From Nereocystis luetkeana (taxonomy: Eukaryota; Sar; Phaeophyceae; Laminariales; Laminariaceae), in assembly GCA_031213475.1 (NCBI GenBank), contig JARUPZ010000012.1, forward strand, positions 7,290,878 to 7,354,877: a DNA stretch of 64,000 nt. Reading direction: 5' to 3'. Of the stretch, positions 48,024 through 59,728 are shown one piece after another. The position numbers and the translations under genes were made by a program. Position 1 is the first letter of the stretch, and every line of letters begins with the position of its first letter. The notes beneath the pieces are model-generated. The model was not told the DNA's origin. It saw nothing but the letters and a program-made list of their open reading frames with translations, and searched no databases.

Positions 48024-48486
48024 GGCTCATTCTTATCGGAGAGCGTTTTTTCCATTTTTTCCCAAGTTTGGAAATAATTGGAGATATGTATCATGATACG
48101 GAGGCGTTCTGTCACTATTCGGCAACTTCCCAAGAAGCAAACAAATCAAGTTCGTTATATTTCACGTATTTGGAAAAAAAAACACAGGAAAACATGGAAG
48201 ATGGAAAAATTGCGCGAAAAAAAAGTCGAAATTACGGAATAAGGGTTATTCTTATCGGAGGTTTATTTTTCCAAATTTTCGACATGTTTTTCGCGCAATT
48301 TTTCAATCTTGGATATTTTCCTGTTTTTTTTTTTCTCCAAATATTGGAATGTTAACGAACTTGATGTTTTTGCTTCTGGAGAATTTCACGAATAATGACA
48401 GAACGCCTCCGTATATCGATACATATCTCCAATTATTTCCAAACTTTGGAAATTTGAGAAAAAACGCTCTCCGATAAGAATGAGCC
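48024..48486. mobile_element. 463 bp fold-back element (long imperfect palindrome)
   Basis: The left arm starts ggctcattcttatcggagag and is matched by the reverse complement of the right end, down to a short loop near 48255. Blocks match in order: cggaggcgttctgtca, atcaagttcgtta, acaggaaaa, aaaaattgcgcgaaaaa. Copies of the end word attcttatcgga also occur at the loop and just outside the right end (48488-48512). It has no ORF. It may be a Foldback-like or MITE-like element, or a hairpin RNA source. Confidence 0.85.
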
Positions 48487-49842
48487 TAAGAGCTCTCCGA
48501 TAAGAATGACCTTAAGACATGGTAGGGTAAGAATTTCGTGAATGTGTTTACGCATACAAGCAAAAAAAATGTACGTAGTGTGAGGAGGGTGGTTCAAAGA
48601 GGAGGACACTTGCGGTAGTATATACGAAGCACTCAATTAGTGCTCGTTTTCGAGGACGAAACGTCAACCCGCCGCGCGAGTATGGCAGCAGGAAAAAACA
48701 GCAGGGGGACATATCAACAATGGCCGGGAGTTCAAAACGCGTGACGCGGGGCCGTGAAGAAACACGGGGGTGGGGAAGGGGTGGCGGTGGCGCGCTGTCC
48801 TAGTTCACACTCGGCGTAGCGGGCTTCACGAGTGAAACGTAGATGTTGATGATGATGCCCCCGTGCTTCCGGGTCAGAGCACAACGAACTACGTAGGGTA
48901 CGAGCACAACATGTGCGTAATCTTCCAGCGCGACAGCTCGCGCTTGATATGTTGATACCCGGTACTACTGTTTAGTGTTGTGCTTCGGACCCACTACATG
49001 CCCCAGTCCTAAGGCAGGTGCGTGCAGCTGTCACCGGTAGCCATCACCGGGGACGCTACAATGAATACCCTCACAGGCTGCCGGTGGCCCCATCGTTTGA
49101 GCCCGCCACGAACAGCTACCCGGCGAGTAGAGGGTGCCTACGCAACATAGATACAGTATGACGCCTGGTATACAGAAGGTATTGTGCGGGGTGTGGATCT
49201 ATAGCTGGGCCACCAGGTGAATTCAGATATTCTCACTCCACGTTTCACAGCAGCCTTACAGCGGCATCACGCTAATTGTTCGAAAACCAATAGTGAAAGG
49301 CCCAAACCGAATCATCCGCTGTCGGAAGCACTCTGTGCTGTCAACGAGAGTGTTAATGTTGATGGCGAAGCTACTGCCAATGCAACTGTGAATGCATACC
49401 GCGTGCTTAGCCCCCGTCACGTCCACACGCCCGGCCAACAGCGGTTGGGGTACGCAATCTTCGCTGTGGAGGACAGAACAGAGCGCAACAACATACCTGG
49501 TGCCTCCTGCACGTATACGCTCCGTGTGGCAGGATGAAGACGGCTTGCAATACGCAGGTATACGTTCACAGCTACAGGCGTAGCTTCATCGCGTCGCGAT
49601 CTCGCGCGCCCCGAGCAGCACCGTAGCACAGCTGCCCAACCCCCGGCACCTCAGGTGTCGGCAAAAAGAGCAAAGGCGCGACAAGTACATCCGCTGTATG
49701 TAGCGTGCGTTTCCTGTCCCCCGCGCCGCTACCGCGAGTGCCTCAAGTGTCACGCACGAGAGAAGGGGTGGCCCGAGCTGAGAGGTGGACGGAAAAACCG
49801 TGGGACGGTGACACCCCTCTTGGGAAAGACACCCCGCCCGTG

Positions 49843-49867
49843 CCCCCCCCCCCCCCCCCCCCCCCCC
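49843..49867. repeat. C25 homopolymer
   Basis: Twenty-five C in a row, the longest homopolymer in the window. A C17 tract follows at 50191-50207. Confidence 0.9.
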
Positions 49868-50406
49868 GCCCCCCGAGATCTACGGTCACGTTTCATGGGA
49901 CAACCTGCTTGGAATCAGAGTCGGCTACGTTTTGGAGTAGAAAAAAACTGACCAAAATCGTACGACGCGCGCTACTAAAAAGAGAAGGCACATCTTCAGT
50001 GAAAATGTTTCTGAGTGATCGGACGGAACCCCTGACCCAAAATCACCGGAACACCACTACTGCTGGTAGTGTTTAGTTACAATATCGCTCGTGGTGTGCC
50101 CTACGGCAGTAGGCTTTGGGGGCCATTCGCGGGGTTGGACTTTTAGCTTTTGCTGAAAAAATCAGTCGTGTTGAACTCCTCAAGTGTGGACCCCCCCCCC
50201 CCCCCCCTCCCCAAAAGGCGCTACCCGTAGCATAGCATCGGGACTCGTGTCGGGATTAGTGTCGGACATGTTTCGGAGTTGAGCAAAAGGGTCGCACACA
50301 AAAGAACAAATCGCGTCACGAGGAGGGGTTCACTCAACGCAACCAACAACAGCGTTCCTGCTCGCCTGCGATGACTCCCGAGTCGATGTTATCCCCAAAA
50401 AAACAA

Positions 50407-50920
50407 GGGGGGGGGGGGGGGGGGGGGGTGTACTCGATAGGAGAGATGTACTCGATCTCATGCATGGCCGTAGTCGTATGACCATAGACCCTCGCATCCC
50501 TACAATGCCGGGACGGAGCACGTCGGGTTTTCACCGACCAGGCAGACAACGCTTACTGCACCAAGCGCGAAGCGCCGTGAGATGTCTGGCGAGTCGCACG
50601 GAGGGTGAGCTGCATCCTACTAAGAACCGCTTTTGAGGCGGACTTGCATATGGACGACAGCTTCAATGAGTTGATTTAATTTCCGGTGTAGGAATTTCCA
50701 GAGACAGCAATGGGAGTACTATGTAACTGCCTCTTGGGTGCCTTACCTTGAACACTACGTGATACGATCATTCCCAATTGTGCGGAGTGAAGGTTCCTTA
50801 CCTCGCACAAAGGATCTAACTCGACAACCAGCTGTGGGCGACCGCAAAAAAAAAACAAAAAACGGTACCCTGGTTGTCTAGCTCACGTAGTGAGCGGCAT
50901 GTTTTACAGTGTCGTTGCCA
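50407..50920 (+). mobile_element. Family C element, full copy 2
   Basis: It starts with a G22 tract and matches 41933-42413 along its length with scattered substitutions and small indels. A third copy, truncated, lies at 62079-62222. Confidence 0.78.
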
Positions 50921-52753
50921 ACCGACGCCAACCCAACCTATAAAAAATAGTGGGGGGGGACACACGACGGAACAACAGTTGCTGCTTGGAAGAAGATCTC
51001 GTCCAGATCTTTCCACCAATCTCGTCGAAATAGTTGTCGAAAGACGAGTCGCTCGGCGCTTGCACTCTCCTCGCCGTGGAGCAAACGAGGTTCTTGGAAA
51101 ACTGTTCCAGGGGGTCTGCGGCCTTGCGTGTTACACATACGGCATATACTTCAGACTGACCGGCGACAAGAAAAGCGTCACCCCCGGCGGATAAGCCGAG
51201 TCTGGCATCCACCAGAAACAAAACAGTGTAGCCACGGTGGCATATACCGTTCCCCCATGCCCCGCGCCTCCCACTGTCCTTGGCAAGGGAGCTCTTGGCA
51301 TGAGGACGGGGGTCAGGGCAGGGGTCGAGGGGTGGGCCCCAAGGACTGATCCCTAATGGGCACTGCCCTAGCCTAAAATCAACAGCTACTCGGAGGTCGT
51401 GTTGTCGGTGGGTGGGGTGGGGTGGGGTTGATAATGGTGAGAGCTCTCCGGGAACGACGTGTCCTTGACTCGCGGACTCGGGGAAGTCGTAGCGTATCCA
51501 GTACGAACAGACTGGCGGCACTTGACAAAACGTTTGAGCGCGTGGAGACGGATACACACCTTTGCCGAGGCGGAGAGCCGGCAGCAGTGGTGACGCCTGG
51601 ATTGGGCGGATGGAGGCAGCGCCGGAAACACGAGAAAGCGGGAATGGATTGGCTACGTACAGACAAGGGCGGAGGGGTGGGCAGGGGGGGGGAGTAGTCG
51701 GGCTGGCGGGAAAACGAGCTCTCGGACTAGACTTCCTGATGTGTAGGCAACAAAGCGACACTTTCCAGGCCCACACGTACTAGGCATCCCTCAAGTATAC
51801 AAGTATGGAATAATACGCATGTGCAGTGGGAACCTTCGTTTATACTGGTACCATATTCCAGCACCAGAAAAGAGGAGGAGGAGGTTGGTGCGCGTCCGGA
51901 CAGCAGTGCAGCGGCAGCAATTGCAGCAATAGCGGTAGCGCGCATTTCATACTGCTACTGCAGTAGCGAGTCCCATTAAACTAGACGAGAGCAATTCATC
52001 TCAGCCCATTTCCTTTCCATTTGGAGACAACCTCGGGGCAGCTGGATCCCTTGGGGACGCTGGACCTTTGGATATGCCGCATATCGCATGATGTATGTTG
52101 GTTGTGCTGATCTGCGCCGGTATCCCAATAGCACATGATGCCCTCGGCTATTCCGGCGAACATGGTCTGTTGTTTTACTTACGCCTTTTTCTTCTTTCCA
52201 TTCGTTCTCTTCGCCCTTCTATTCTCCCCCCCTTCTACAGCAGTAGTCGTAACTCAGATCCGGGGTCACACAGCAGGCTCCCCCCCCCCCTCCTCCCTAC
52301 GGTTCGTGCCTTGGCAGGCATTTTTATTGCGAGGAGACTTCAGCCCTTTCTTACATAGTCGACTTGCGTTGAATTGCGCCTGCCCACGCTACGCGCTCTC
52401 AGCAGTTGATTTCCTTTCAAATTAAAAAAACAAGTAAATTGTCACCACGATTGAACTCGCGGCGTCAGCTCTAGCAGCCTTCGAAGGTACCACTAGCAAC
52501 TCTATGAATAGCAACCCTTCTAGGGTACCACCAGCAACTCTAGCAGCCTTCGACCGCGCCACTAGATCACCGGTGCGACCGGCTTGTTATGCCACAGTAG
52601 TATCCATGTGAAGCTGTAAAAGGGCATTTGGGCATCACCACCACCACCGCCACTACGCAGCGGTAACAAATAACAAGGTAACAAGGTAACAAGGATGCCC
52701 TCGGCAATTCCGGCGAACACGGTACAAGGTTATGCTGACATCAATGCGGAGCA

Positions 52754-53230
52754 AACTGTTACTGTGATCCTTATCCCTTAGCGTATTCTAGTTACTGTGA
52801 TCCTTATCCCTTATCGTATTCTAGTTACTGTGATCCTTATCCCTTATCGTATTCTAGTTACTGTGATCCTTATCCCTTATCGTATTCTAGTTACTGTGAT
52901 CCTTATCCCTTCGTATCGTATTCTAGTTACTGTGATCCTTATCCCTTATCGTATTCTACTTACTGTGATCCTTATCCCTTATCGTATTTTAGTTACTGTG
53001 ATCCTTATCCCTTCGTATCGTATTCTAGTTACTGTGATCCTTATCCCTTATCGTATTCTACTTACTGTGATCCTTATCCCTTATCACATTCTAGTTACTG
53101 TGATCCTTATCCCTTATCGTATGCTAGTTACTGTGATCCTTATCCCTTCGTATCGTATTCTAGTTACTGTGATCCTTATCCCTTATCGCATTCTAGTTAC
53201 TGTGATCCTTATCCCTTATCGTGTTCTAGC
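52754..53230 (+). repeat. 33 bp minisatellite, about 14 units
   Basis: The unit is ttactgtgatcc-ttatccctta-tcgtattctag. Three units carry 3 extra bases (cttcgtatcg), so every unit length is a multiple of three. The plus strand therefore stays open as VILIPYRILVT repeats for about 150 codons. There are no spacers of unique sequence, so it is not CRISPR. Confidence 0.92.
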
Positions 53231-53689
53231 CTTTTCGCCGAGGGCTAGGGGTCAAGAGCTTGGAGACTGGCAACTGGCAACTGGCAACTGGCAAATGAAC
53301 AGTGTTCAAGTAAATACCTGGTACCTAGTACCAGGTACTCAGGAACGCCAACACCAACAGTCCGACGTGCCTGGTGCATACTATGAACGCATGATTAGTG
53401 TTCATACAGAGCGCTCACGTTGACTGGCTGGATGACTGTCTGGTTGGATAGCTTCCCACTCCTTGATGGTCTTTTTTACGCATTACCAGGTATAGGATTA
53501 TTCGAAATATATCAAATACGTGTGTACCAGGTATGTATCATACCAGTACCATATGTGATTTCAGTCCTATGGCCAATTGCCAACGGTCAGTAACGAAGGA
53601 TATAGATCTTCGAGGGGACACTAAAAAAAGGCGGTAAAGGAGACGAGTACACAAACGTACTAGTATTATTAATAAACGGTTGAGGAGAC

Positions 53690-53779
53690 TTTTAGAACCG
53701 CAGTCCCGTTTTGGGGATAAACCAGTCAAATTTCAAGTAGTTTGTCCCCGAAACGGGACTGCGGTCCTAAAGGGGTTAA
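53690..53779. mobile_element. MITE family B, copy 4
   Basis: Ends cttttagaaccgcagtcccg and gcggtcctaaaggggttaa, with facing ggggataaacc and gtttgtccccg. Confidence 0.82.
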
Positions 53780-54060
53780 TACTGGGTTGCTGGTATGTCT
53801 CCGAATGCCTTCAAACAAAATAAACGGGGTAGACATACGAGACATGAACGGCCGAGCGGTAAGAACAGCCGTACGTATGCACACAATACACTATGAATAT
53901 GTACTTTGAGTAACGTACAGTAAAATAGTGGGGCGCCCGATATGAAGTGTCCTTCGGATCAGAGGCCAGCGTACCGCGCTCATCTCCGAACCGCTCGTAT
54001 AACAGCACCAGGTATACCGGCATACCGACACAGATGCACTACGGATAGTCGTACGTTGTT

Positions 54061-54213
54061 TGTTGTTGTTGTTGTTCTCACATTAACTCTCTGACGAAGG
54101 AGTCCGTGGTGACACAAAGGTGCTGGTGCTCTAGGAAGATCCGAAAAAAAAAAAAAAAAACGAAAATTCGGCTGCCTCAAAATACACGAGACGAAGAAAG
54201 CGCACACGAGCTA
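54061..54213 (-). repeat. 150 bp dispersed repeat, copy 2
   Basis: The reverse complement of 28971-29121. The A-tract is longer here (17 A). Confidence 0.85.
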
Positions 54214-55674
54214 TGTACATAGCCCTAGCTTATTGGGCGCGCCGCTGGCGCTATAAGGCAATGTGCTTTCGGGCACGCCGCAGGCTGAACAAAAATGAGA
54301 TGCAGGCTAATTCAGGCAAACTGCCCGAACGCCTTAATGCGCCTTAAACGTGTGAATCTTTTAAAGGCATTTACCCTAAACAATACCTGAGGCATGACTA
54401 AAACTAGTTTCAAGTTGTTCTGTTTGAAGGGATGGAATGCCTGAAAAAAAAGAAGCAGGAAAAAAAATGCCGTACACATACGTGAACAAGGCAGGTACGA
54501 AAACAGTAGTAGTGGTTCAGGCAAGCTTGTTCCCGAGAAAGAAGTGGTTCAGGCATGTTTGCAGGCATGCACAAACCCTACACTACCCATTGGGTTTTCG
54601 CCAATTTCAGGTATACCCTGTCACGTTTGTTACCAGGTACACACTAAGAACAATGACAAATCACACGCGAGGAGCCCTGCCATTGCCAGCCTCACTCACA
54701 TCGTACCTTGAAACAGGCAAATACATCTGGAGTTTTCTACTTTGTCTATACGTACAGCTTCCAACTGTTTTCGCCTCACCATCAGCCAATCAGAGAGGCC
54801 GTACGTACACTGATTTTTTCTCCGTATATGCGGTTTCCGGTCCCTCGGTTGCAATTATTAGGTCTAAACTCTGTACGTACGGATATATATATAGATACAC
54901 ACGCTGTTTTTCACTTTTTCTCTCCGGATTTTCAGATGTGCTTCAGTTGTTCTGATGCGTACTCTGTTGTTGACCAGCATCGTGAACACAGACGGCAGTC
55001 CGTCTGCCTCACCCCTCACCCCGCGTCGATGCGGCCTCAGGTTTGGCACGGCAAACAACTTCGCGCCGAGCAGGCGGTTGTTCCGCGAGGATCGTCGAGA
55101 GGCTTCAAAGCTGGCAACGGGGGGGGGGGCGCCAGAACAAATACTCTCGGCACCCCCGCCATTGGCGAAACTGAGGAAGCCTGGTGACCCTTTGCAGGTC
55201 TAAGTGGAACCCGTGATGCCTAAACCCTTAAAAAAAAACACTATCCAGGTTTTGGAGACCACACGCTCGACGCTCAGGCGAACAAAAAAACACATTTTTG
55301 TGGTTTCTGATGGCCAGAAACACCGCTCGTGGCGTGTGTTTTTAATATATTTTCAGTATGTAACTGTTTTATGCCCCCACTGGAACAGGTGTACCTGATT
55401 TTGGCACACCCCGTTATATACCGGTATCCACCTTTCCCTGACTTTGGGAGTCTAGCGCCTGATGGCGCGTCTAGTGCCTGATAGCGATATTTAGGTGTGG
55501 CTGATGCGCGCAAAATATAGACAAGTTAGGGACGAAAACAGTGTATGGTTCAGGCGACTCGGCCTATGTGCAGGACGATGCGGGTCTTCTTGATCAAGGT
55601 TGGCCTTTCGGCCACCCGGGTGATTTTTTGTATGGGCGGAGCCGCGCGACTGCCCCTGCCGATCTCGAGCCCCC

Positions 55675-55730
55675 CAAAGGGATGGGGCTCGGGTTGGGGC
55701 TTGGATTCGGGTTAGGATTCGGATGAGGCC
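55675..55730 (+). repeat. Degenerate telomere-like G-rich repeat
   Basis: Words such as gggttgggg, cgggttagg and attcggatg recur. Similar words occur near 6678-6705 and 58808-58856 (gggttagggttcg, tagggttaagg). They may be interstitial telomere-like remnants or simple G/T-rich repeats. Confidence 0.4.
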
Positions 55731-56302
55731 TGGGGTCGTGTTTCGTCTGGGCCCACGTGCAGGTTGAAGCTGTCGACACACGCCCCGCGCAAAGTTTTGT
55801 GCCGACCAGTCCCGCACTAGAGGAAGCAACTTCAGGCTCACCTGTTTGAGAAAACGTACCGTGAAGAACGCACGCACACACTGCTGTAGTTCAGGCATTT
55901 TTTTCGTCATGCCTGAAAGGCAAGGAGTCATGCAGGATACGCATGTTTTCTTGGACCAGTTCTTCTTCTCATATACCAGGTAGTGTGGGATAAGACTGGT
56001 GAAAGAAGCACCTACGGAAGGGTCGGCGCTGTCACCCCGTCGGCGAAAATAGCCTCCCGAGTGTTTGGGTTTCTTGTATATTTCGAACATATAGAAACCC
56101 GGACACTCGGATCTTTTTTCTACCGCGCCGGCGGTTTTTAGAGAAAGAAAAACCTGGAAACCAGGTCTGGGAATACCTGGAGTCCCAAGTATCATGTTTT
56201 ATCTCTTGGAGGGGTGGGCGGGTGGTGTCTCAAATAACCTCTTCTTATCGACCTCTATTTGGAGAAGAAAGCTTGATGACCACTGACCTCGAGGGGGGCC
56301 TC

Positions 56303-56398
56303 TTAACCCCTTTAGCACCGCAGTCCCGTCTGGGGACAAAAATACTTGAAATTTGACTGGTTTGTCCCCAGAACGGGACTGCGGTTCTAAAAGTTAAC
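56303..56398. mobile_element. MITE family B, copy 5
   Basis: Ends ttaacccctttagcaccgca and gcggttctaaaagttaa, facing ggggacaaaaa and tttgtccccag. Confidence 0.83.
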
Positions 56399-56967
56399 TG
56401 CCCCGTGATGACGCCGTACCTTTGGGCCGGGTTGGGGGACCCTTCGAGAACGTTCCCCAACCCGTTCCTGGGTAATACGCTTGTATTCTTGGGCCACTTC
56501 TTCTCATATACGTTTAGTGTGGGATAAGAATGGTGGCAGCACCTCTCTCTCTAGTGGCCGGTGTGCTACCTACCCCTCCCTTACTCTACAGCCTCTGCCA
56601 GTATCACGACTCTCCGTTGCTTGTGGTTTGTCGTTATACTGATCGGGGCTGTTTCCCCACATTCGTCTCTCTTGGTTGCTCTTCCTGCAAGTCTTTGTAC
56701 CACATAATCGGTTCATCAATATCTGCCCAATCTGCTGTGCTTGCTGATAACACCTACCCTCGGGGCGCGGGGGGGGGTGACAGCTCTGGCACCAGTCTCT
56801 TTCCTGTTCCGCCAAAATCTGCGTGGAGCAGCACGTACTCAATTTACGAATTTACCAGGTGGACTGGTGTGTACCAGATACTATCGAACGCCGTGCAGCG
56901 TGCAGCAGCAAGCGTATCAAGCGTACTTTCTGATACATGTACTGTCAGGGTTGGTTCTACTCCTGCT

Positions 56968-56968
<1 letters not shown>

Positions 56969-57022
<54 letters not shown>
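56969..57022 (+). repeat. CTA trinucleotide microsatellite
   Basis: (CTA)n with one interruption (accact). Confidence 0.9.
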
Positions 57023-57023
<1 letters not shown>

Positions 57024-59689
57024 GTGAACCAGGGGTATCGTATCTGGACATCCCGATATGTTGTCTTTCTGTCTTGTCTATAGAGTACCGGGTGCCTGAT
57101 ATGTTAAACGCTATGCTCGTCGAAGAGCTCAGGGAAGTTACGTCTGGCGCGATTACTTTCTGGTACATACGGGGACGAGTCTTGGACCTCTATCATCCCG
57201 AGAACCCGCCCGTGAGTGCAAACGGTACGTACTGGTCTAAGCTTGCACAATGCTATACTCGCACCAAGATTGGAGGATCCACGTAGGTTGCACAGCAGTA
57301 TCAATGTAATAACAATACTGACTTGACTACGCACTATCTGTTGCCGCTATTGTACGGCAGTTAAAAATACTGACTGACTACGGCGTTGTCTGCGAGGCTG
57401 TTACCCGTAGGTATGCATGAACTATTTCAAGCAATACGTAATCTACGATATCTGGCACCCGTTTACCTGGCAGGTAAGTATCGTCGTGGTACATGTCGTT
57501 TTGTACTCACGGAAACACATACCAGTAAGTGGTAATTGGGTGGTAATGCGGTAATGCTGTGTGCGTGCACATGATATCGTATGCTACGTTACTTCATGCC
57601 ACAATTAGAGCAACACACAGAAACTACTGCTGTGTTGCGGAGTATTACATCAGTAACGCAACTGCAGTATAGGGTAGCATGAGGTGCCGGTACCCGGTAC
57701 CATTACAACCCCGAGCAAGAGTAGTCGCGGTGGCTGAGCTTAAATGATTCTTACACAGTAACTTGTACAAGTAAAGCAATCGAAAATGTCTGTGTACTGG
57801 CTGCACCTATTTGTAGAGCTGCGCCTGCAACCCGCCCTCTGGTGTGCCTATAGCCTACCTGATATAACCTATCTGAGCTACAGCAGTACTACAGTACGTC
57901 AACTATCGGCACAAACTAGGCGGGCAGCTGTATCAAATGGTTCCAGCGACTTCGACTTGTGTGCGCGACTGCTGTGACTGTAATACGGTATAACGAAGAC
58001 AGCCCCGGCTCACCTCAAGGCGGACCCCTTCATGGCTTCGGGCAGAGGACACCCAGCATCCGGTACGCTCTCCAGTCCAAGCCGCACAAGAGGATGCTTC
58101 CCTCCTCCTTTCTCTCCTGGCTCCGCCATTGCTGCCTGCCCTGCCATGACGCAAGGTGAGGATGGGTTCCTGTGTCACTCCTTCGTTGCAATATATCTAC
58201 AGATAGATGGTGGCGAAGCAACCTTCTACGAGTGTGTATGTACATACCAAGTCGCACCCGACCCCATGATGAGTCTTGTACCTGGTGTAAACGTGCGTAC
58301 ACGTCGCACGTGGAGACGCTTTGAGGTTTGCAATGAGTTGGGGAACAGCTCCCCTTTCAATGTGCGTAATCCCTGGTTTCTATTAATAGCAATACCCCCG
58401 TCCACCCACTCGCTTTGCTCTGCCTCTGCTGTGCTGCCGGTGCTCCTGGCAAAGAGGTACCTCAATGGATCATATCCAGAGTTGGGGAGGGAAGGGTCAC
58501 AGAGCAGCCTCCTTTTATTGTGTTGCTGCTTTCTTGACAGTCTCGCACTTTGTACGAGACGTGTCTGCTATTTTGTGGACAGAGACACCTGCTCTGCTGA
58601 TAGTCCTACGTAATACTATAAGGTAGCTATTGGGGCACTCTGGTTGGCTAACGGTAAATTATACCATACGCGGCTCAATCAACCTATTAATAGATTTGTT
58701 CCAAGGCCGCACCATCACAAGTGGGCCGAATCAACCCAAGAGTTGGCAATCAAGTCGGCCGAAGCAACCGGAAGTCTTCCGAGGCACAGCGTCCCAGTCC
58801 TGATCACTGGGTTAGGGTTCGAGCTCAGGCTAGGGTTAAGGTTCGGGTTGGAGAGTCGGCAAGCACAAAACCTCCGTAAAGATTCACTATCCACGCGCAT
58901 TGATGAGCCCATTCGGGAAAAAAGGTTTTCCAGAAAGAAACCACCGGCATTTTGCCTAGAATTTTTCTCCCCCCTGAATTATTTTCGTCTCGCTCCAATC
59001 GCTGTGTCGCTTATTCACCGCATCAAGCAAACACCTCTCCCGCCGTGCCCCCCCCCCTGCCACAATCATCACTAAATTCAGATTCCTGCCGGCCGTGCAC
59101 GTGCTCGTCCTGCTCGCTGCACTGCTTACCTGGGCCTACATCAGCAGCCAGAGCACCATCACCACCAACAAAAGCAGCAAGAGAACCATGTCTGTGAGTG
59201 GAGAGTGGGAGGTTGTGGTGGGTGGAGTTTTGCGGGTTGGTTTCACACATGTCACATGGATGAAAATAGTATTTTTAATAGAACCTTTTTTATCTGGAAG
59301 ACAGTGGGTGATACTCTGTAGTATACGAGTCCTGGGTCTTGCACCTGATCTCCATCTCACGAAGAAACATACCGGCAGCAATAGCAGCGACAGAGCGGAT
59401 AGATTTGCCATGGACCACGAGGCACCTCCTCCTCGTCGTTCTGCTTGCTCACGGCCGTGTGTATCCGCCCTTGTGCCTTCCGTGGGTGACGCATGACTTG
59501 TCGCGGCTCCGTGATCGATGTGAGGCTGCTCCGGTTAAATTATGCTCATGTCGTAGCGACTACGTACATTGCTCTGTAACTTCGAACATAAAACTCGAAC
59601 CCGTCGCTTTGGTCTCCGTCTGTTGGCTTACGGCCACCCCACGCCCCGCCTTTGCTGTGTCCCTCTCTCCTGGCGTTCAGGGTGTCGCC

Positions 59690-59728
59690 ATGAACGCCGA
59701 GGCCGCGGCCAAGTTCAAGCTTTTCGAG
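59690..59728 (+). CDS. UGPase-like exon 1
   Basis: 39 nt, MNAEAAAKFKLFE, donor GAG|GTAAGA. The ATG lies in a good context (tcgccATGa). An AG 9 bp upstream after a C/T run could mean a spliced 5'UTR. Confidence 0.65.

Larger units (their letters stand above)
47042..59689. other. Repeat-rich intergenic region, no gene recognised
   Basis: Separate entries cover the fold-back, family C, minisatellite and MITE copies. A 290-codon minus frame at 50904-51776 starts with GTG and has no domain. 43-47 bp C/G tracts and ttcaggcatg-type words are frequent between 54300 and 55920. I found no exon chain comparable to the three genes. The missing first kinase exon and the UDP-glucose pyrophosphorylase promoter should lie at its two ends. 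Confidence 0.45.

Noticed and set aside
50904..51776. 290-codon minus frame
   Set aside because: It starts at GTG, is high in Pro and Arg as expected of GC-rich non-coding DNA, overlaps the end of family C, and has no recognisable domain or splice context.
52754..53230. CRISPR-like array
   Set aside because: Units are directly tandem with no unique spacers, in a eukaryotic context.
52797..53423. 208-codon frame as a hydrophobic protein
   Set aside because: Most of it is the translation of the 33 bp minisatellite. I kept it as a repeat and only noted the frame-keeping variants.
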